Source of the DNA: Maritimibacter alkaliphilus
GTDB lineage: Bacteria; Pseudomonadota; Alphaproteobacteria; Rhodobacterales; Rhodobacteraceae
Direction: 5' to 3'
Length of the DNA: 64,000 bases
Assembly: GCF_019801605.1 (NCBI RefSeq)
Contig: NZ_JAHVIT010000001.1
Location: 186,001 to 250,000, forward strand
Under the pieces are notes generated by a model. It worked only from the letters and a program-made list of their open reading frames with translations. It was not told the DNA's origin and did no database searches. Made by a program: the position numbers and the translations under genes. Position 1 is the first letter of the stretch. Each line of letters starts with the position of its first letter. Shown in pieces: positions 47,157 to 55,309 of the stretch.

Positions 47157-47803
47157 GTCCGGTCTCCTTGGGCGCTGTCCTCTGCGACCTGGGTGATGGC
47201 GGCGAGGATGTTGGCATAGGCCCCGCAGCGGCAGATGTTGCCCGACATCCGTTCGCGGATCTCGGCATCGGTCACGGCGATCTCGGCGCTCAGGTCCCCG
47301 GTGACGTGGCTGGGGATGCCGGCGCGGATCTCCTCGATCACGGCGCGGCCGGACTGGATCTGGCCGGGCGTGCAGTAGCCGCACTGGAACCCGTCGTTCT
47401 CGACGAAGGCGGCCTGCATCGGTTCCATCTGCTCGGGCGTGCCGATGCCCTCGATGGTCTCGATCTCGTCGCCTTCATGCATCACGGCGAGGCTGAGGCA
47501 GGAATTCACCCGCGTGCCGTTCACGGTGCAGGTGCAGGCGCCGCACTGGCCGTGATCGCAGCCCTTCTTGGTGCCGGTGAGATGCAGGTCCTCGCGCAGT
47601 AGGTCCAGCAGGGTGGTGCGGTTGTCGACCTCGACCTCCTGCGGCTGGCCGTTGACGGTGAGGGAAACGCGGGTTCGGTCGCTGCCGGCGGTGGCAGCCT
47701 CCTGCGCGGCGGCAGGGGTGCCGGTGCCTGCGTTCATGGCGAGTGCGGCAGAGCTGGCAAGGAGGGTCCGGCGGCGGAGTTCGAAGGCAATGGGAGGTGG
47801 CAT
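47153..47803 (-). CDS. paoA: 2Fe-2S subunit of the aldehyde oxidoreductase with Tat signal (PaoA type)
   Basis: A 216-residue small subunit with two [2Fe-2S] clusters. The plant-type set is in [16 protein letters not shown] with a later cysteine in VNSCLSL; the second set is in [10 protein letters not shown] and NICRCGAY. The N-terminus [18 protein letters not shown] is a twin-arginine signal followed by an AQE cleavage region, so the folded heterotrimer should be exported to the periplasm. AGGAAGAG precedes the ATG at 47803. It is the first gene of the operon. Confidence 0.93.
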   Translation of the reverse strand: MPPPIAFELRRRTLLASSAALAMNAGTGTPAAAQEAATAGSDRTRVSLTVNGQPQEVEVDNRTTLLDLLREDLHLTGTKKGCDHGQCGACTCTVNGTRVNSCLSLAVMHEGDEIETIEGIGTPEQMEPMQAAFVENDGFQCGYCTPGQIQSGRAVIEEIRAGIPSHVTGDLSAEIAVTDAEIRERMSGNICRCGAYANILAAITQVAEDSAQGDRT

Positions 47804-48201
47804 GGCTCTCTTCCTGTGCGGTCTGGCGGCACGCGGGAGGGACGCGTGCGGCTTGTGATCAGGTAGAGTTAAGCTAGGCAGCAGAGGGGCTCTGACTATG
47901 CCGCTACACTGCAAGGTCTTATGAATCAGCGGTATGGAACCGGATCGGGGAGGGCGCTGAGCGCGGTGTCGGGCCCCGGATGATCGCTCGCGACGGCAGC
48001 GGCAGGATCGCCCGGTCATCAGAGTTGCGAGGGAGGCGATGCCCCAGATCGGTGCCGCACTGACGAGAACTTGTTTCGCCGGCGCGGGGCGCGGTCCTAC
48101 CATCTGCCACGGGTTCGCCCGCCGCAGAGGCGCTGACCCTGACCCGGAGTGTGACCCAGACCTTCACCACGACACCTTTCGACCGACGAGGACTTCCGAC
48201 A
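47804..48201. other. Divergent intergenic region, paoA / sugar dehydrogenase
   Basis: This 398-base spacer separates two divergent genes for exported oxidoreductases and should hold both promoters. I see no convincing coding frame or RNA gene and no clear operator. Confidence 0.5.
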
Positions 48202-49395
48202 ATGACCGTTGCACGTCTCGCCAGCTCGCTGCTGGCTGCCGCCTGTCTCGCCACCCCCGGTGCCGCGCAGGATTTCAACGCCGCCCCGCCCAACGCGCCC
48301 GATCAGCGCCCGGCCTTCGAGGGCCAGACCCGCGCCCCGGTGATCGAGGAGGACCTCACCCTGCGGCGCGAGATCGTCGTGGACGGGTTGCAGAACCCAT
48401 GGGGGCTGGACCAGCTGCCCGACGGCAGCTGGCTGGTGACGGAACGGCCCGGACGGATGCGCCTGATCGGCACCGACGCGGTGATCGGGCCGGCCATCGG
48501 CGGGCTGCCGCAGGTCGACAGCCGCCGTCAGGGCGGGCTGCTGGACGTGCTGGTGGGCGACGATTTCGCAGACACCCGGCGCGTCTGGTGGAGCTATGCC
48601 GAACCCCGCGATGGCGGCGAGACCGGTACCGCCGTGGCCACCGGAGTACTCTCTTCGGACGGGACGCAGATGGAGGAGGTGGAGGTGATCTTCCGCCAGA
48701 TGCCGGGCTGGACCTCGACGATGCACTATGGCTCGCGGCTGGTCTTCGGGGCGGATGGGGCGCTCTTCGTCACCACCGGAGAACGCTCCCTGCCGGAACC
48801 GCGGCAGCTGGCGCAGGATGTCTCGACCCATCTGGGCAAGGTGCTGCGGATCGACCCGATGGGCGGCGCGGCCGAGGGCAATCCCCGGATCGCGGGCGGC
48901 CAGCCCGAGATCTGGTCCTACGGCCACCGCAACATCCAGTCGGCGGCACTCGGCCCCGACGGGGCGCTCTGGACCATCGAGCACGGCGCGCGCGGCGGGG
49001 ATGAGCTGAACCGTCCCGAGGCGGGCAAGAACTACGGCTGGCCGGTGATCACCTACGGCGAGGACTACAGCGGCCGGCCCATGGGCGACGGGATCACCGA
49101 GTCCGCCGGGATGGAGCAGCCGCTCTACTACTGGGACCCGGTGATCGCCCCCAGCGGCATGGCCTTCTATGACGGCGACCTGTTCCCGGGCTGGCAGGAC
49201 AGCATCCTCGTCGGCGGTCTGGCGGGGCAGGCGCTGGTGCGGCTGGAACTGGACGGCACCAAGGTGACCGGCGAGGCGCGCTACCTGCAGGGCCGGGGCC
49301 GCGTGCGCGCGGTGGACGTGGCCGCCGATGGTGCGGTGATGATCCTGACGGATGCCCGCAACGGCGCCTTGATCCGGTTGACGCCGGCGGAGTGA
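48202..49395 (+). CDS. PQQ-dependent aldose/sorbosone-type sugar dehydrogenase (YliI family)
   Basis: A 397-residue periplasmic beta-propeller. Residues 1-22 form a signal peptide (ARLASSLLAAACLATPGAAQ), which decides the start at 48202. Family motifs are ENPWGLDQLPDGSWLVTERP-like (NPWGLDQLPDGSWLVTER), TSTMHYGSRLVFGADG, SYGHRNIQSAALGPDG, EHGARGGDELN and NYGWPVITYGEDY, which build the PQQ pocket and calcium sites. It would oxidise aldoses or related aldehydes. PQQ biosynthesis genes are not in the window. It is divergent from the PaoABC operon, another periplasmic oxidase. Confidence 0.9.
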   Translation: MTVARLASSLLAAACLATPGAAQDFNAAPPNAPDQRPAFEGQTRAPVIEEDLTLRREIVVDGLQNPWGLDQLPDGSWLVTERPGRMRLIGTDAVIGPAIGGLPQVDSRRQGGLLDVLVGDDFADTRRVWWSYAEPRDGGETGTAVATGVLSSDGTQMEEVEVIFRQMPGWTSTMHYGSRLVFGADGALFVTTGERSLPEPRQLAQDVSTHLGKVLRIDPMGGAAEGNPRIAGGQPEIWSYGHRNIQSAALGPDGALWTIEHGARGGDELNRPEAGKNYGWPVITYGEDYSGRPMGDGITESAGMEQPLYYWDPVIAPSGMAFYDGDLFPGWQDSILVGGLAGQALVRLELDGTKVTGEARYLQGRGRVRAVDVAADGAVMILTDARNGALIRLTPAE

Positions 49396-49851
49396 GCTGG
49401 CCGTTCATGTGGCGGATCGCGTCGAAGGTGGCGAGGGCCGTTGCCCAGCTGGCCTTGATCTCGGCGCGGCCTATCAGGACAGGCTGGGGGCGCCGAACAA
49501 GGTCACGACGGCGCCGCTTCCCGTGAAGTGGAAGGTCTGGTCGCGGACTTTGCGCGCGTTCGCGAGAGTCGAGAAGGTGCCGACGATCCGGTTCAGCGCG
49601 AAGCGCCGGAGGCGCGGTCGAGGCGGCAGGTCGAACATGGGCTCCGGGGAGTGGGAGCTTTGCGGAGGAGGAGATACGCGCCGGATCGAGAGTTGATACT
49701 CAGGACAATCCGACATGCGCTGATCCGTTTGGGACATGAGCTTGCGTGCGTGAGACTGGCACCGGCAAATGCGCAGTATTTCGCAAGACCTGTGGGTGGG
49801 GGAGTGCTACGTTAACCCTGATTGTCCCCATTGACCTTTGCGAGCAGAAAT
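49396..49851. other. Intergenic region, possibly with decayed sequence
   Basis: These 456 bases separate the sugar dehydrogenase and the RTX gene. Frames on both strands are open for 60-90 codons but have no recognisable start, ribosome site or family motif, and I treat them as chance or decayed sequence. AT content rises toward the RTX gene, whose promoter should lie here. Confidence 0.4.
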
Positions 49852-51258
49852 ATGGCAGTGTTCCAATTCAACCAGCCGGTAGACCTGGTGTCAGGCGTAA
49901 GCTTCTACTACGGGGTCGTTTCCTCATACGATAGATCCCAAATCACGATTACCTCTGGGAACTTAAGGTCGCAGTATCGAGGTGATTTCTCATATGATGA
50001 CTTCGGTAATGTTTATGGGCGTGTAGACGCCTACTATGCTTGGGCGTCGGGTCTGCAGACAGTCGCCGCTACCCAACTCAACCTAAATGCACACACAGTT
50101 TACCTCTTTCAGGCTGAGGGTGATGTTGATGCCTTTATGGATCTCGTCCTCGGTAGATCTGATACCATCACGGGCTCCTACGGTGCCGACCGACTTGCAG
50201 GTTTGGATGGAAACGATCTGATCTACGGAGGTGATGGCAGGGACACCCTCTATGGTGGCAATGGATCGGACACGTTGGGCGGCGGCTCGGGAAACGATCT
50301 CTTGTATGGGGACGCAGGCGATGACCGCTTTCTGGAGAGTGGCGGTGATGATTTTGCGGTAGGTGGTTCCGGGACGGACACGGTGGTGCTGTCTGTCTCG
50401 TCAGATACCGTCAGCGTTCGGCTGTCGGCTGGAGAAGTTGAACTCCAGTCTGCGTTGGGGACTGATCGCTATACGGGAATTGAGTACTTCCAGTTCTCGG
50501 ATCGCACCGTTGCGGTCTCAAACCTGTCAAACCTGACCCTTGACCCACCGAGCCGGTGGCAAGGCACCGAGTACAACGATAGCTTCACAGGGGGCTCAGG
50601 TTCGGACACCATTATAGGCTACGGTGGAAATGACACGCTGCGCGGTATGGATGGCGCGGACGAGATCCATGGCGGCTACGGTGACGACTTCCTCTATGGC
50701 GGCGGAGGCCAGGCCGACCTTCGTGATCTCATCTTCGGTGATGCAGGTAACGACTCCATACAAGGCGGCTATGGAAACGATGAACTCCACGGAGGCTTTG
50801 GGAACGATACCATCGATGGCCAGCAGGGAGCGGATTGGGTCATCGGGAATGAAGGGGATGACGTGCTGTCCGGCGGAGCTCTCTCCGACCTGATCTATGG
50901 TGGTGCGGGGTCTGATTTCATCAGTGGGGGGTTCGGGTTCGACCGATACAATGGCGGTGCCGGTGCCGACCGGTTCTTCCATTTTGGTGTTGCCGGGCAC
51001 GGCACGGATTGGGTGCAGGACTACGATGCCGGCGAACTCGATACCCTGCTGTTTGGAATTGTCACCGCCGATGGAAATGACTTCCAGGTAAATTATGCCT
51101 ATACGCCTAACGCAGGTGCTTCCAATGTAGCCGAAGCCTTCGTGATCTATCGTCCCACTGAGCAGATTATCTGGGCATTGGTTGATGGTGCGGCTCAGGA
51201 GGACATTTTCGTTCAGATCAACTACAATGGCACGAATACTCTTTATGATGTCGCTTAG
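49852..51258 (+). CDS. RTX-type calcium-binding repeat protein
   Basis: A 468-residue acidic protein. Residues 1-110 are non-repetitive; about 120-180 and 245-390 contain nonapeptide repeats such as GGDGRDTLYGGNGSDTLGG and GGYGNDELHGGFGNDTIDG, which fold as a calcium-loaded beta-roll. There is no N-terminal signal peptide, as expected for type I secretion through a C-terminal signal (residues 400-468). No HlyB/HlyD genes adjoin. Base composition is lower in GC than the preceding genes. The role could be adhesion or matrix; no enzymatic domain is visible. Confidence 0.9.
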   Translation: MAVFQFNQPVDLVSGVSFYYGVVSSYDRSQITITSGNLRSQYRGDFSYDDFGNVYGRVDAYYAWASGLQTVAATQLNLNAHTVYLFQAEGDVDAFMDLVLGRSDTITGSYGADRLAGLDGNDLIYGGDGRDTLYGGNGSDTLGGGSGNDLLYGDAGDDRFLESGGDDFAVGGSGTDTVVLSVSSDTVSVRLSAGEVELQSALGTDRYTGIEYFQFSDRTVAVSNLSNLTLDPPSRWQGTEYNDSFTGGSGSDTIIGYGGNDTLRGMDGADEIHGGYGDDFLYGGGGQADLRDLIFGDAGNDSIQGGYGNDELHGGFGNDTIDGQQGADWVIGNEGDDVLSGGALSDLIYGGAGSDFISGGFGFDRYNGGAGADRFFHFGVAGHGTDWVQDYDAGELDTLLFGIVTADGNDFQVNYAYTPNAGASNVAEAFVIYRPTEQIIWALVDGAAQEDIFVQINYNGTNTLYDVA

Positions 51259-51430
51259 ATGGTTGAGGTGGGGACACAGCATGAGCTGTATCGCGCGACC
51301 TCAATGTCACACAGTGCTTTGCGTCCGTTGGTTGCTGAGACCAGCCTGAAGAAGCCGATGGGCCCCTCAGGAAAATCAGAGATCGATTTGCACCTGGCTG
51401 GGTAACCGGACTCGTCCGCAATCTAAAATT

Positions 51431-51457
51431 CTCAGATCGCTTACGGGGCGGTCTGAG
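51431..51457 (-). terminator. Minus-strand terminator-like hairpin without an assigned gene
   Basis: On the minus strand CTCAGACCGC pairs with GCGATCTGAG (10 bp with a G-T pair) and is followed by AATTTTAG. It lies after the convergent end of the RTX gene, and could end a minus-strand transcript that begins near the integrase. Confidence 0.5.
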
Positions 51458-51554
51458 GGGAGGGCGCGTTGTCAGCTCTCCCATGCGCTATCTGTGGCTT
51501 GCAGGCTGCCTGAGCACTCGCCCTGTCAACCGACGGAACCTCTCATTTCGAAAA

Positions 51555-51588
51555 GGAGAGGTGGCCGAGCAGTGATCGAAGGCGCTTC
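51555..51588 (+). pseudogene. tRNA-Ser 5'-half relic
   Basis: GGAGAGGTGGCCGAG at 51555-51569 and TCGAAGGCGC at 51576-51585 reproduce, in order and nearly the right spacing, the acceptor strand and D-arm of a bacterial tRNA-Ser. The sequence then diverges: no complementary anticodon stem, variable arm or acceptor 3' strand follows. It lies about 220 bases before a tRNA-type integrase gene. I read it as a displaced 5' fragment, possibly the trace of an integration event. Confidence 0.55.
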
Positions 51589-51754
51589 CAATTGTCGTGC
51601 CGGACAAGTGGGGCACATCTGCGTGGTCAACCTGTGTGGTCAGGTTGGCGCAAGCCATTGATACGCGTAATATATGAGGTGATGGCGGAGACGATGTCCG
51701 CCATGGGGTGGTTGCGATGCGTCGCATGCGTCTTTGAATTGTTATTTATATCAA

Positions 51755-51771
51755 ATACCTAATAGAGGTAT
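51755..51771. promoter_or_regulatory. Inverted repeat in the integrase promoter region
   Basis: ATACCT-AATAG-AGGTAT lies in an AT-rich stretch 34 bases before the first possible integrase start, with TTGAAT (51734-51739) as a possible -35 upstream. It is a candidate site for the AlpA-like protein or another regulator. The rest of the 546 bases between the RTX gene and the integrase holds no gene I can support. Confidence 0.4.
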
Positions 51772-51804
51772 GGCCTGAGAGGAGCTGCAAGGCGTTGCAT
51801 TGGG

Positions 51805-53130
51805 ATGCGAGATGCTACATTCATTTTAGGTGGGTATGATGAGGGGCGCCTATTGCCACGCGTAGCCAGAGAACTGTCGGCACTTGAAGTAAAGCGCCTA
51901 AGCCATCCCGGCACTGGTGGGCATAAGAATGTCGCCGTCGGAGGCGTATCGGGTTTGATGCTTCAGCTCACACCGAAAGGTGGACGCACGTGGCTTCTGA
52001 GGGTTTCGATTGCCGGACGCAGGCGCGAGATTGGTCTTGGGGGCTACCCTGATGTGCCGCTTGCCTCTGCCCGGGAAAGAGCACGCGAGATCAAAGACCA
52101 GATCTGGCGCGGCATAGATCCCCTTGAGGAACGGAGAGCTAACCAGTCTGCGCTGGCTGCCGCCGCTATGCGTGGCCTGACCTTCAGAGATGCAACTGAA
52201 AAAGCCCTTGCGGCGAAGATCAATGCCTTCAAGAACCCCAAGCACCGCCAGCAGTGGTCAAACACCCTCAAGACCTACGCCGAACCGGTCCTAGGGGATA
52301 TGCTGGTACAGGACATCACCGTGCAAGACGTGCTTCGCGTGCTTGAGCCTATCTGGCAGAGTAAGACCGAGACTGCCTCTAGGGTGCGTGGGCGGATAGA
52401 GTCCGTTTTGTCGTGGGCGACCGTGGCGGGGCATCGGTCTGGTGATAACCCGGCGCGCTGGGCGGGCAACCTCAAGGAATTGCTGCCCGCTGCAGCGAAG
52501 GTGGCAAGACAGGAAAATCACCCCGCGGTAGAGATTGATGATGCGCCGCGCTGGTTCTCGGCAGTACGTGCGCGCAGCGGTATCGGAACGCGGGCGCTCG
52601 AGTTTGCCGCTTTGACCGCTGCCCGTTCGCGAGAGGTGCGCGGTGCGCAATGGGAGGAAATCGACCTGACCGCCGGGCTCTGGGTCATTCCCGCCACACG
52701 CATGAAGACGGATCGCGAACATCGGGTGCCGCTCAGCCCACAGGCGATGACGCTGCTGCAAGCCTTGCCGCGCTTTAAGGACGTGTCGCTGGTATTCCCT
52801 GCGCCGCGTGGTGGTGAGATGTCGGACATGACGCTAAGCGCCGCCATGAAGCGCATTCACGCGGCAGATGTTGCTGGCGGCGGGGCAGGCTTCATAGATC
52901 GTGTCAGCAAACGTCCTGCGGTGCCGCATGGATTGCGTAGCACTTTCCGTGATTGGACCGCGGAACGAACGAAGTTCCCTGGTGACATGGCGGAAGTGGC
53001 CCTCGCGCACAAGATAGGCAACGCGGTCGAAGCATCCTACAGGCGTGGCGACATGGTCGAAAAGCGCCGCGCCATGATGGCGGCTTGGGCCGGGCACTTG
53101 GAAGGCGATGGTAAGCGCCTTGGAAAATAA
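51805..53130 (+). CDS. P4-type tyrosine integrase (DUF4102 N-terminus)
   Basis: A 441-residue site-specific recombinase. The N-terminal arm-binding domain has ELSALEVKRLSHPGTGGHKN through LMLQLTPKGGRTWLLR. The catalytic set is R274 (TAARSREVRG), K301, H375 and R378 (PHGLRSTFRDW), H402 (LAHKIG) and Y412 (EASYRRGD). Such integrases usually insert into tRNA genes, and a tRNA-Ser fragment lies just upstream. A TTG at 51853 with GAGGGG before it may be the true start, as family proteins begin close to LPRVARELSALE. It marks the left end of an integrative element. Confidence 0.95.
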   Translation: MRDATFILGGYDEGRLLPRVARELSALEVKRLSHPGTGGHKNVAVGGVSGLMLQLTPKGGRTWLLRVSIAGRRREIGLGGYPDVPLASARERAREIKDQIWRGIDPLEERRANQSALAAAAMRGLTFRDATEKALAAKINAFKNPKHRQQWSNTLKTYAEPVLGDMLVQDITVQDVLRVLEPIWQSKTETASRVRGRIESVLSWATVAGHRSGDNPARWAGNLKELLPAAAKVARQENHPAVEIDDAPRWFSAVRARSGIGTRALEFAALTAARSREVRGAQWEEIDLTAGLWVIPATRMKTDREHRVPLSPQAMTLLQALPRFKDVSLVFPAPRGGEMSDMTLSAAMKRIHAADVAGGGAGFIDRVSKRPAVPHGLRSTFRDWTAERTKFPGDMAEVALAHKIGNAVEASYRRGDMVEKRRAMMAAWAGHLEGDGKRLGK

Positions 53131-53836
53131 TGATAAATCTGAGTTCGGGCAGGCCGTGGACTATGCCGTGCGGGAACTGAGGCCGCTCTTCGTAAACGGC
53201 GGCCTCACACCGGGGCGACGGCAACCCTCAGAGTTGTTCTGGGCAATGTCCCTTAAGGTCATATCAGGGCGCGACAAGATCGGAGTCATCTACTCTTTAT
53301 CCGAAGAGGACGACGAGATCCTTCATTATATGGCCAACAAAGAACGTGGAGCTTTCGATCTTTATCGCAAGATCATCGCCGATCGCGTCGACCGTGAAGC
53401 TCCCCTGAGTCACCATATGAAGATTTTTCACTGGGCACTGCTCCACGACAAGATCACAGCGCCGAAGGGCAGAAAGAAGAAAGCTGAAAATTTCGAGCTA
53501 AACCTCAAGATACTTCTCATAGCGTACCATCTTGTGGAGAATTTTTCGATTCCCAAGATCGGCAACGCAGCAGGGCCAAACGTTTCCGTGTGCGATGCGA
53601 TCTCAACCGCATTCGGGCGACTAGGATACAGAAAGAGCAGCAGAGCAATCCAGGAGCTTCTCGTCCATAAATCAAGCGCTGAACTTCGCGGGCAGGCCCG
53701 GCTCCTTATGACTATGGAGACATACCACCCAATCGATCAACCCGACGATTTTATGAGACTCTTGGAGGAGGAGGGGGAGTACAGCGGGGAAGCCGCTACG
53801 GAGATGTTGGAACTTCTCCGTAACGCCAACAAGTAG
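53108..53836 (+). CDS. Hypothetical protein overlapping the integrase gene
   Basis: A 242-residue protein that starts within the last 23 bases of the integrase gene in another frame, so the two are coupled. It is hydrophilic, probably mostly helical, with a basic middle (APKGRKKKAENF) and an acidic end (RLLEEEGEYSGEAATEM). There is no signal peptide or membrane segment and no family I recognise. Position suggests a role in excision, regulation or host interaction of the element. It is not an obvious excisionase; that role better fits the next gene. Confidence 0.75.
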   Translation: MVSALENNDKSEFGQAVDYAVRELRPLFVNGGLTPGRRQPSELFWAMSLKVISGRDKIGVIYSLSEEDDEILHYMANKERGAFDLYRKIIADRVDREAPLSHHMKIFHWALLHDKITAPKGRKKKAENFELNLKILLIAYHLVENFSIPKIGNAAGPNVSVCDAISTAFGRLGYRKSSRAIQELLVHKSSAELRGQARLLMTMETYHPIDQPDDFMRLLEEEGEYSGEAATEMLELLRNANK

Positions 53837-53888
53837 CAGATGCAGGAAGGTGCCCCTTATCGGTTTCACCACCTTTAAGGAGCATCAA

Positions 53889-54077
53889 ATGGCCGACATT
53901 TACCTCTCCGTCGCCCAAGTCGCCGCACGCTATAGCGTGCACCGCACGACCCCGTGGCGGTGGTCCAAGGCAGACCACACCTTCCCCAAGCCCATTGCGC
54001 TGACGTCTGGCTGTACCCGCTGGAAACTGGCCGATCTCGAGGCCTGGGAAGCAGCCAAGAGCTCCGACGCCACCTAA
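53889..54077 (+). CDS. AlpA-family regulator/excisionase
   Basis: A 62-residue helix-turn-helix protein with the AlpA pattern YLSVAQVAARYSVHRTTPWR followed by FPKPIALTSGCTRWKLADLE. AlpA-like proteins activate integrase genes or act as excision directionality factors in P4-like elements. AAGGAGC sits six bases before the ATG at 53889. It lies between the integrase and the replication genes, the usual place. Confidence 0.9.
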   Translation: MADIYLSVAQVAARYSVHRTTPWRWSKADHTFPKPIALTSGCTRWKLADLEAWEAAKSSDAT

Positions 54078-54083
54078 GAAAAA

Positions 54084-54144
54084 CCGCCACCCGGAAGCTT
54101 CACGGGCGGCGGCTATCTTTGATCTTAGCAGAACTCAAAGATAG
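54084..54144 (+). terminator. Pair of hairpins after the alpA-like gene
   Basis: CCGCCACCCG (54084-54093) pairs with CGGGCGGCGG (54103-54112) with one mismatch. Immediately after it CTATCTTTGA (54113-54122) pairs perfectly with TCAAAGATAG (54135-54144) around a 12-base loop. Neither has a T-run. They could be an attenuator or an antisense/immunity-type RNA structure as in P4 satellites; the latter is speculation. Confidence 0.5.
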
Positions 54145-54185
54145 CAGAATCTGCCCGTGCCTCCAAGTCTAGACAGGCACACAAC

Positions 54186-54434
54186 ATGACCCAATCAACC
54201 GCCCCGGTGATGTACTTGTCCCAGGCGGACACGCGCGAAGACCCCCGCATTAGCATCGATGCCCACATCAGCCGCGAACTGATCGATCTGCGTATCTGGT
54301 TCCGCTGTGATGAGGTGGAACACAGCACTGCACAGAAGGGAGTGACCCTTCACACCAAGAGCCTGCCCGACCTCATCAAGCCCTTGAACAAGCTCCAGGC
54401 CATCATCGACGAGGGGGAAGCTCAATGTATCTGA
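54186..54434 (+). CDS. Small hypothetical protein
   Basis: An 82-residue protein, hydrophilic and acidic at its end, with no recognised family. It overlaps the primase-like gene by ten bases, so the two are translationally linked. Similar small proteins occupy this place in satellite replication modules. The function is unknown. Confidence 0.65.
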   Translation: MTQSTAPVMYLSQADTREDPRISIDAHISRELIDLRIWFRCDEVEHSTAQKGVTLHTKSLPDLIKPLNKLQAIIDEGEAQCI

Positions 54435-55309
54435 ACGCGCAGGAACTCTCGCAGGCTCTTGGTGGGCGTTGGCATGGTCACTATGGCCTCGCCTTTTGTC
54501 CCGCTCATGAGAACCATCAGACGCCCGCCTTGAACATCGCGATGGGCGCCACCGGCAAACCGTTGCTGTACTGCTTCGGAGGCTGCGCTTACCGCGACAT
54601 CCTTCTTGCTCTGGAGGCGCGGGGGCTTCGCGTCAATCGACAGGCCGGGCCCCTCGCGATCAAAGCTTGGACGCCGACTGCATCGGCGGCGTCCAAGTGG
54701 CGGGCGGATCGCGCGAGGCAGATCTGGCAAGAGACGACTACGATCCCGGAAACCCTCGCCGAGCGATATCTTCGCGGTCGAGGGCTCCGACAGGAGCTGC
54801 CCGACAGCCTCCGCTACCACCCGAATTGCTGGCACGGCCCCAGTGCGCGGAGCCTCCCGGCGATGGTCGCGATCATTGACAATGTAGCGGATTTCGCGAT
54901 CCACCGGACTTACTTGACGCCGGATGGATCGAGGAAGGCCGCTGTAGGCCCCCAGAAGATGATGCTTGGGGCATCGGCTGGTGGCGCTGTGCATCTTGGG
55001 TGCAACGACGCTTGCGGGCCGCTCGTGATTGCAGAGGGTATCGAGACCGCTCTGTCGCTCCGAGAAGGGTTGCTCACGTCCTGTGGACCCGTATGGGCAG
55101 CGTTGTCGACGAGCGGCATGGTCAAGCTTGAGTTGCCGCGGACCGCCAGTTCGCTTGTGGTTGCCACCGATGGCGATGAAGCAGGTCGCCGCGCAGGTCG
55201 CAAACTCGCCCAGCGCGCATATGCGCTGGGCTGGCAGGTTTCGCTCCTCGACGCCCCCGACAAGCGCGACTGGAACGATATACTCATGACAGGGGAGTTT
55301 CGTCAGTGA
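54425..55309 (+). CDS. Zinc-finger/Toprim primase-like protein
   Basis: A 294-residue primase-related protein. A CHC2-type zinc site is formed by C25, H28, C50 and C54 (FCPAHENH and YCFGGC). The C-terminal Toprim domain has the glutamate E204 in VIAEGIETALSL and the DxD pair D249/D251 in VVATDGDEAGRRAG. It would prime or help initiate replication of the integrated element. GAGGGGGA precedes the ATG, and its stop overlaps the GTG of the next gene by four bases. Confidence 0.88.
   Translation: MYLNAQELSQALGGRWHGHYGLAFCPAHENHQTPALNIAMGATGKPLLYCFGGCAYRDILLALEARGLRVNRQAGPLAIKAWTPTASAASKWRADRARQIWQETTTIPETLAERYLRGRGLRQELPDSLRYHPNCWHGPSARSLPAMVAIIDNVADFAIHRTYLTPDGSRKAAVGPQKMMLGASAGGAVHLGCNDACGPLVIAEGIETALSLREGLLTSCGPVWAALSTSGMVKLELPRTASSLVVATDGDEAGRRAGRKLAQRAYALGWQVSLLDAPDKRDWNDILMTGEFRQ

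Noticed and set aside
49474-49737. An 87-codon minus-strand frame reading FALNRIVGTFSTLANARKVR
   Set aside because: No start signal or family; a similar phrase occurs in junk translations of Rhodobacterales intergenic sequence as far as I recall, so it was not called a gene.
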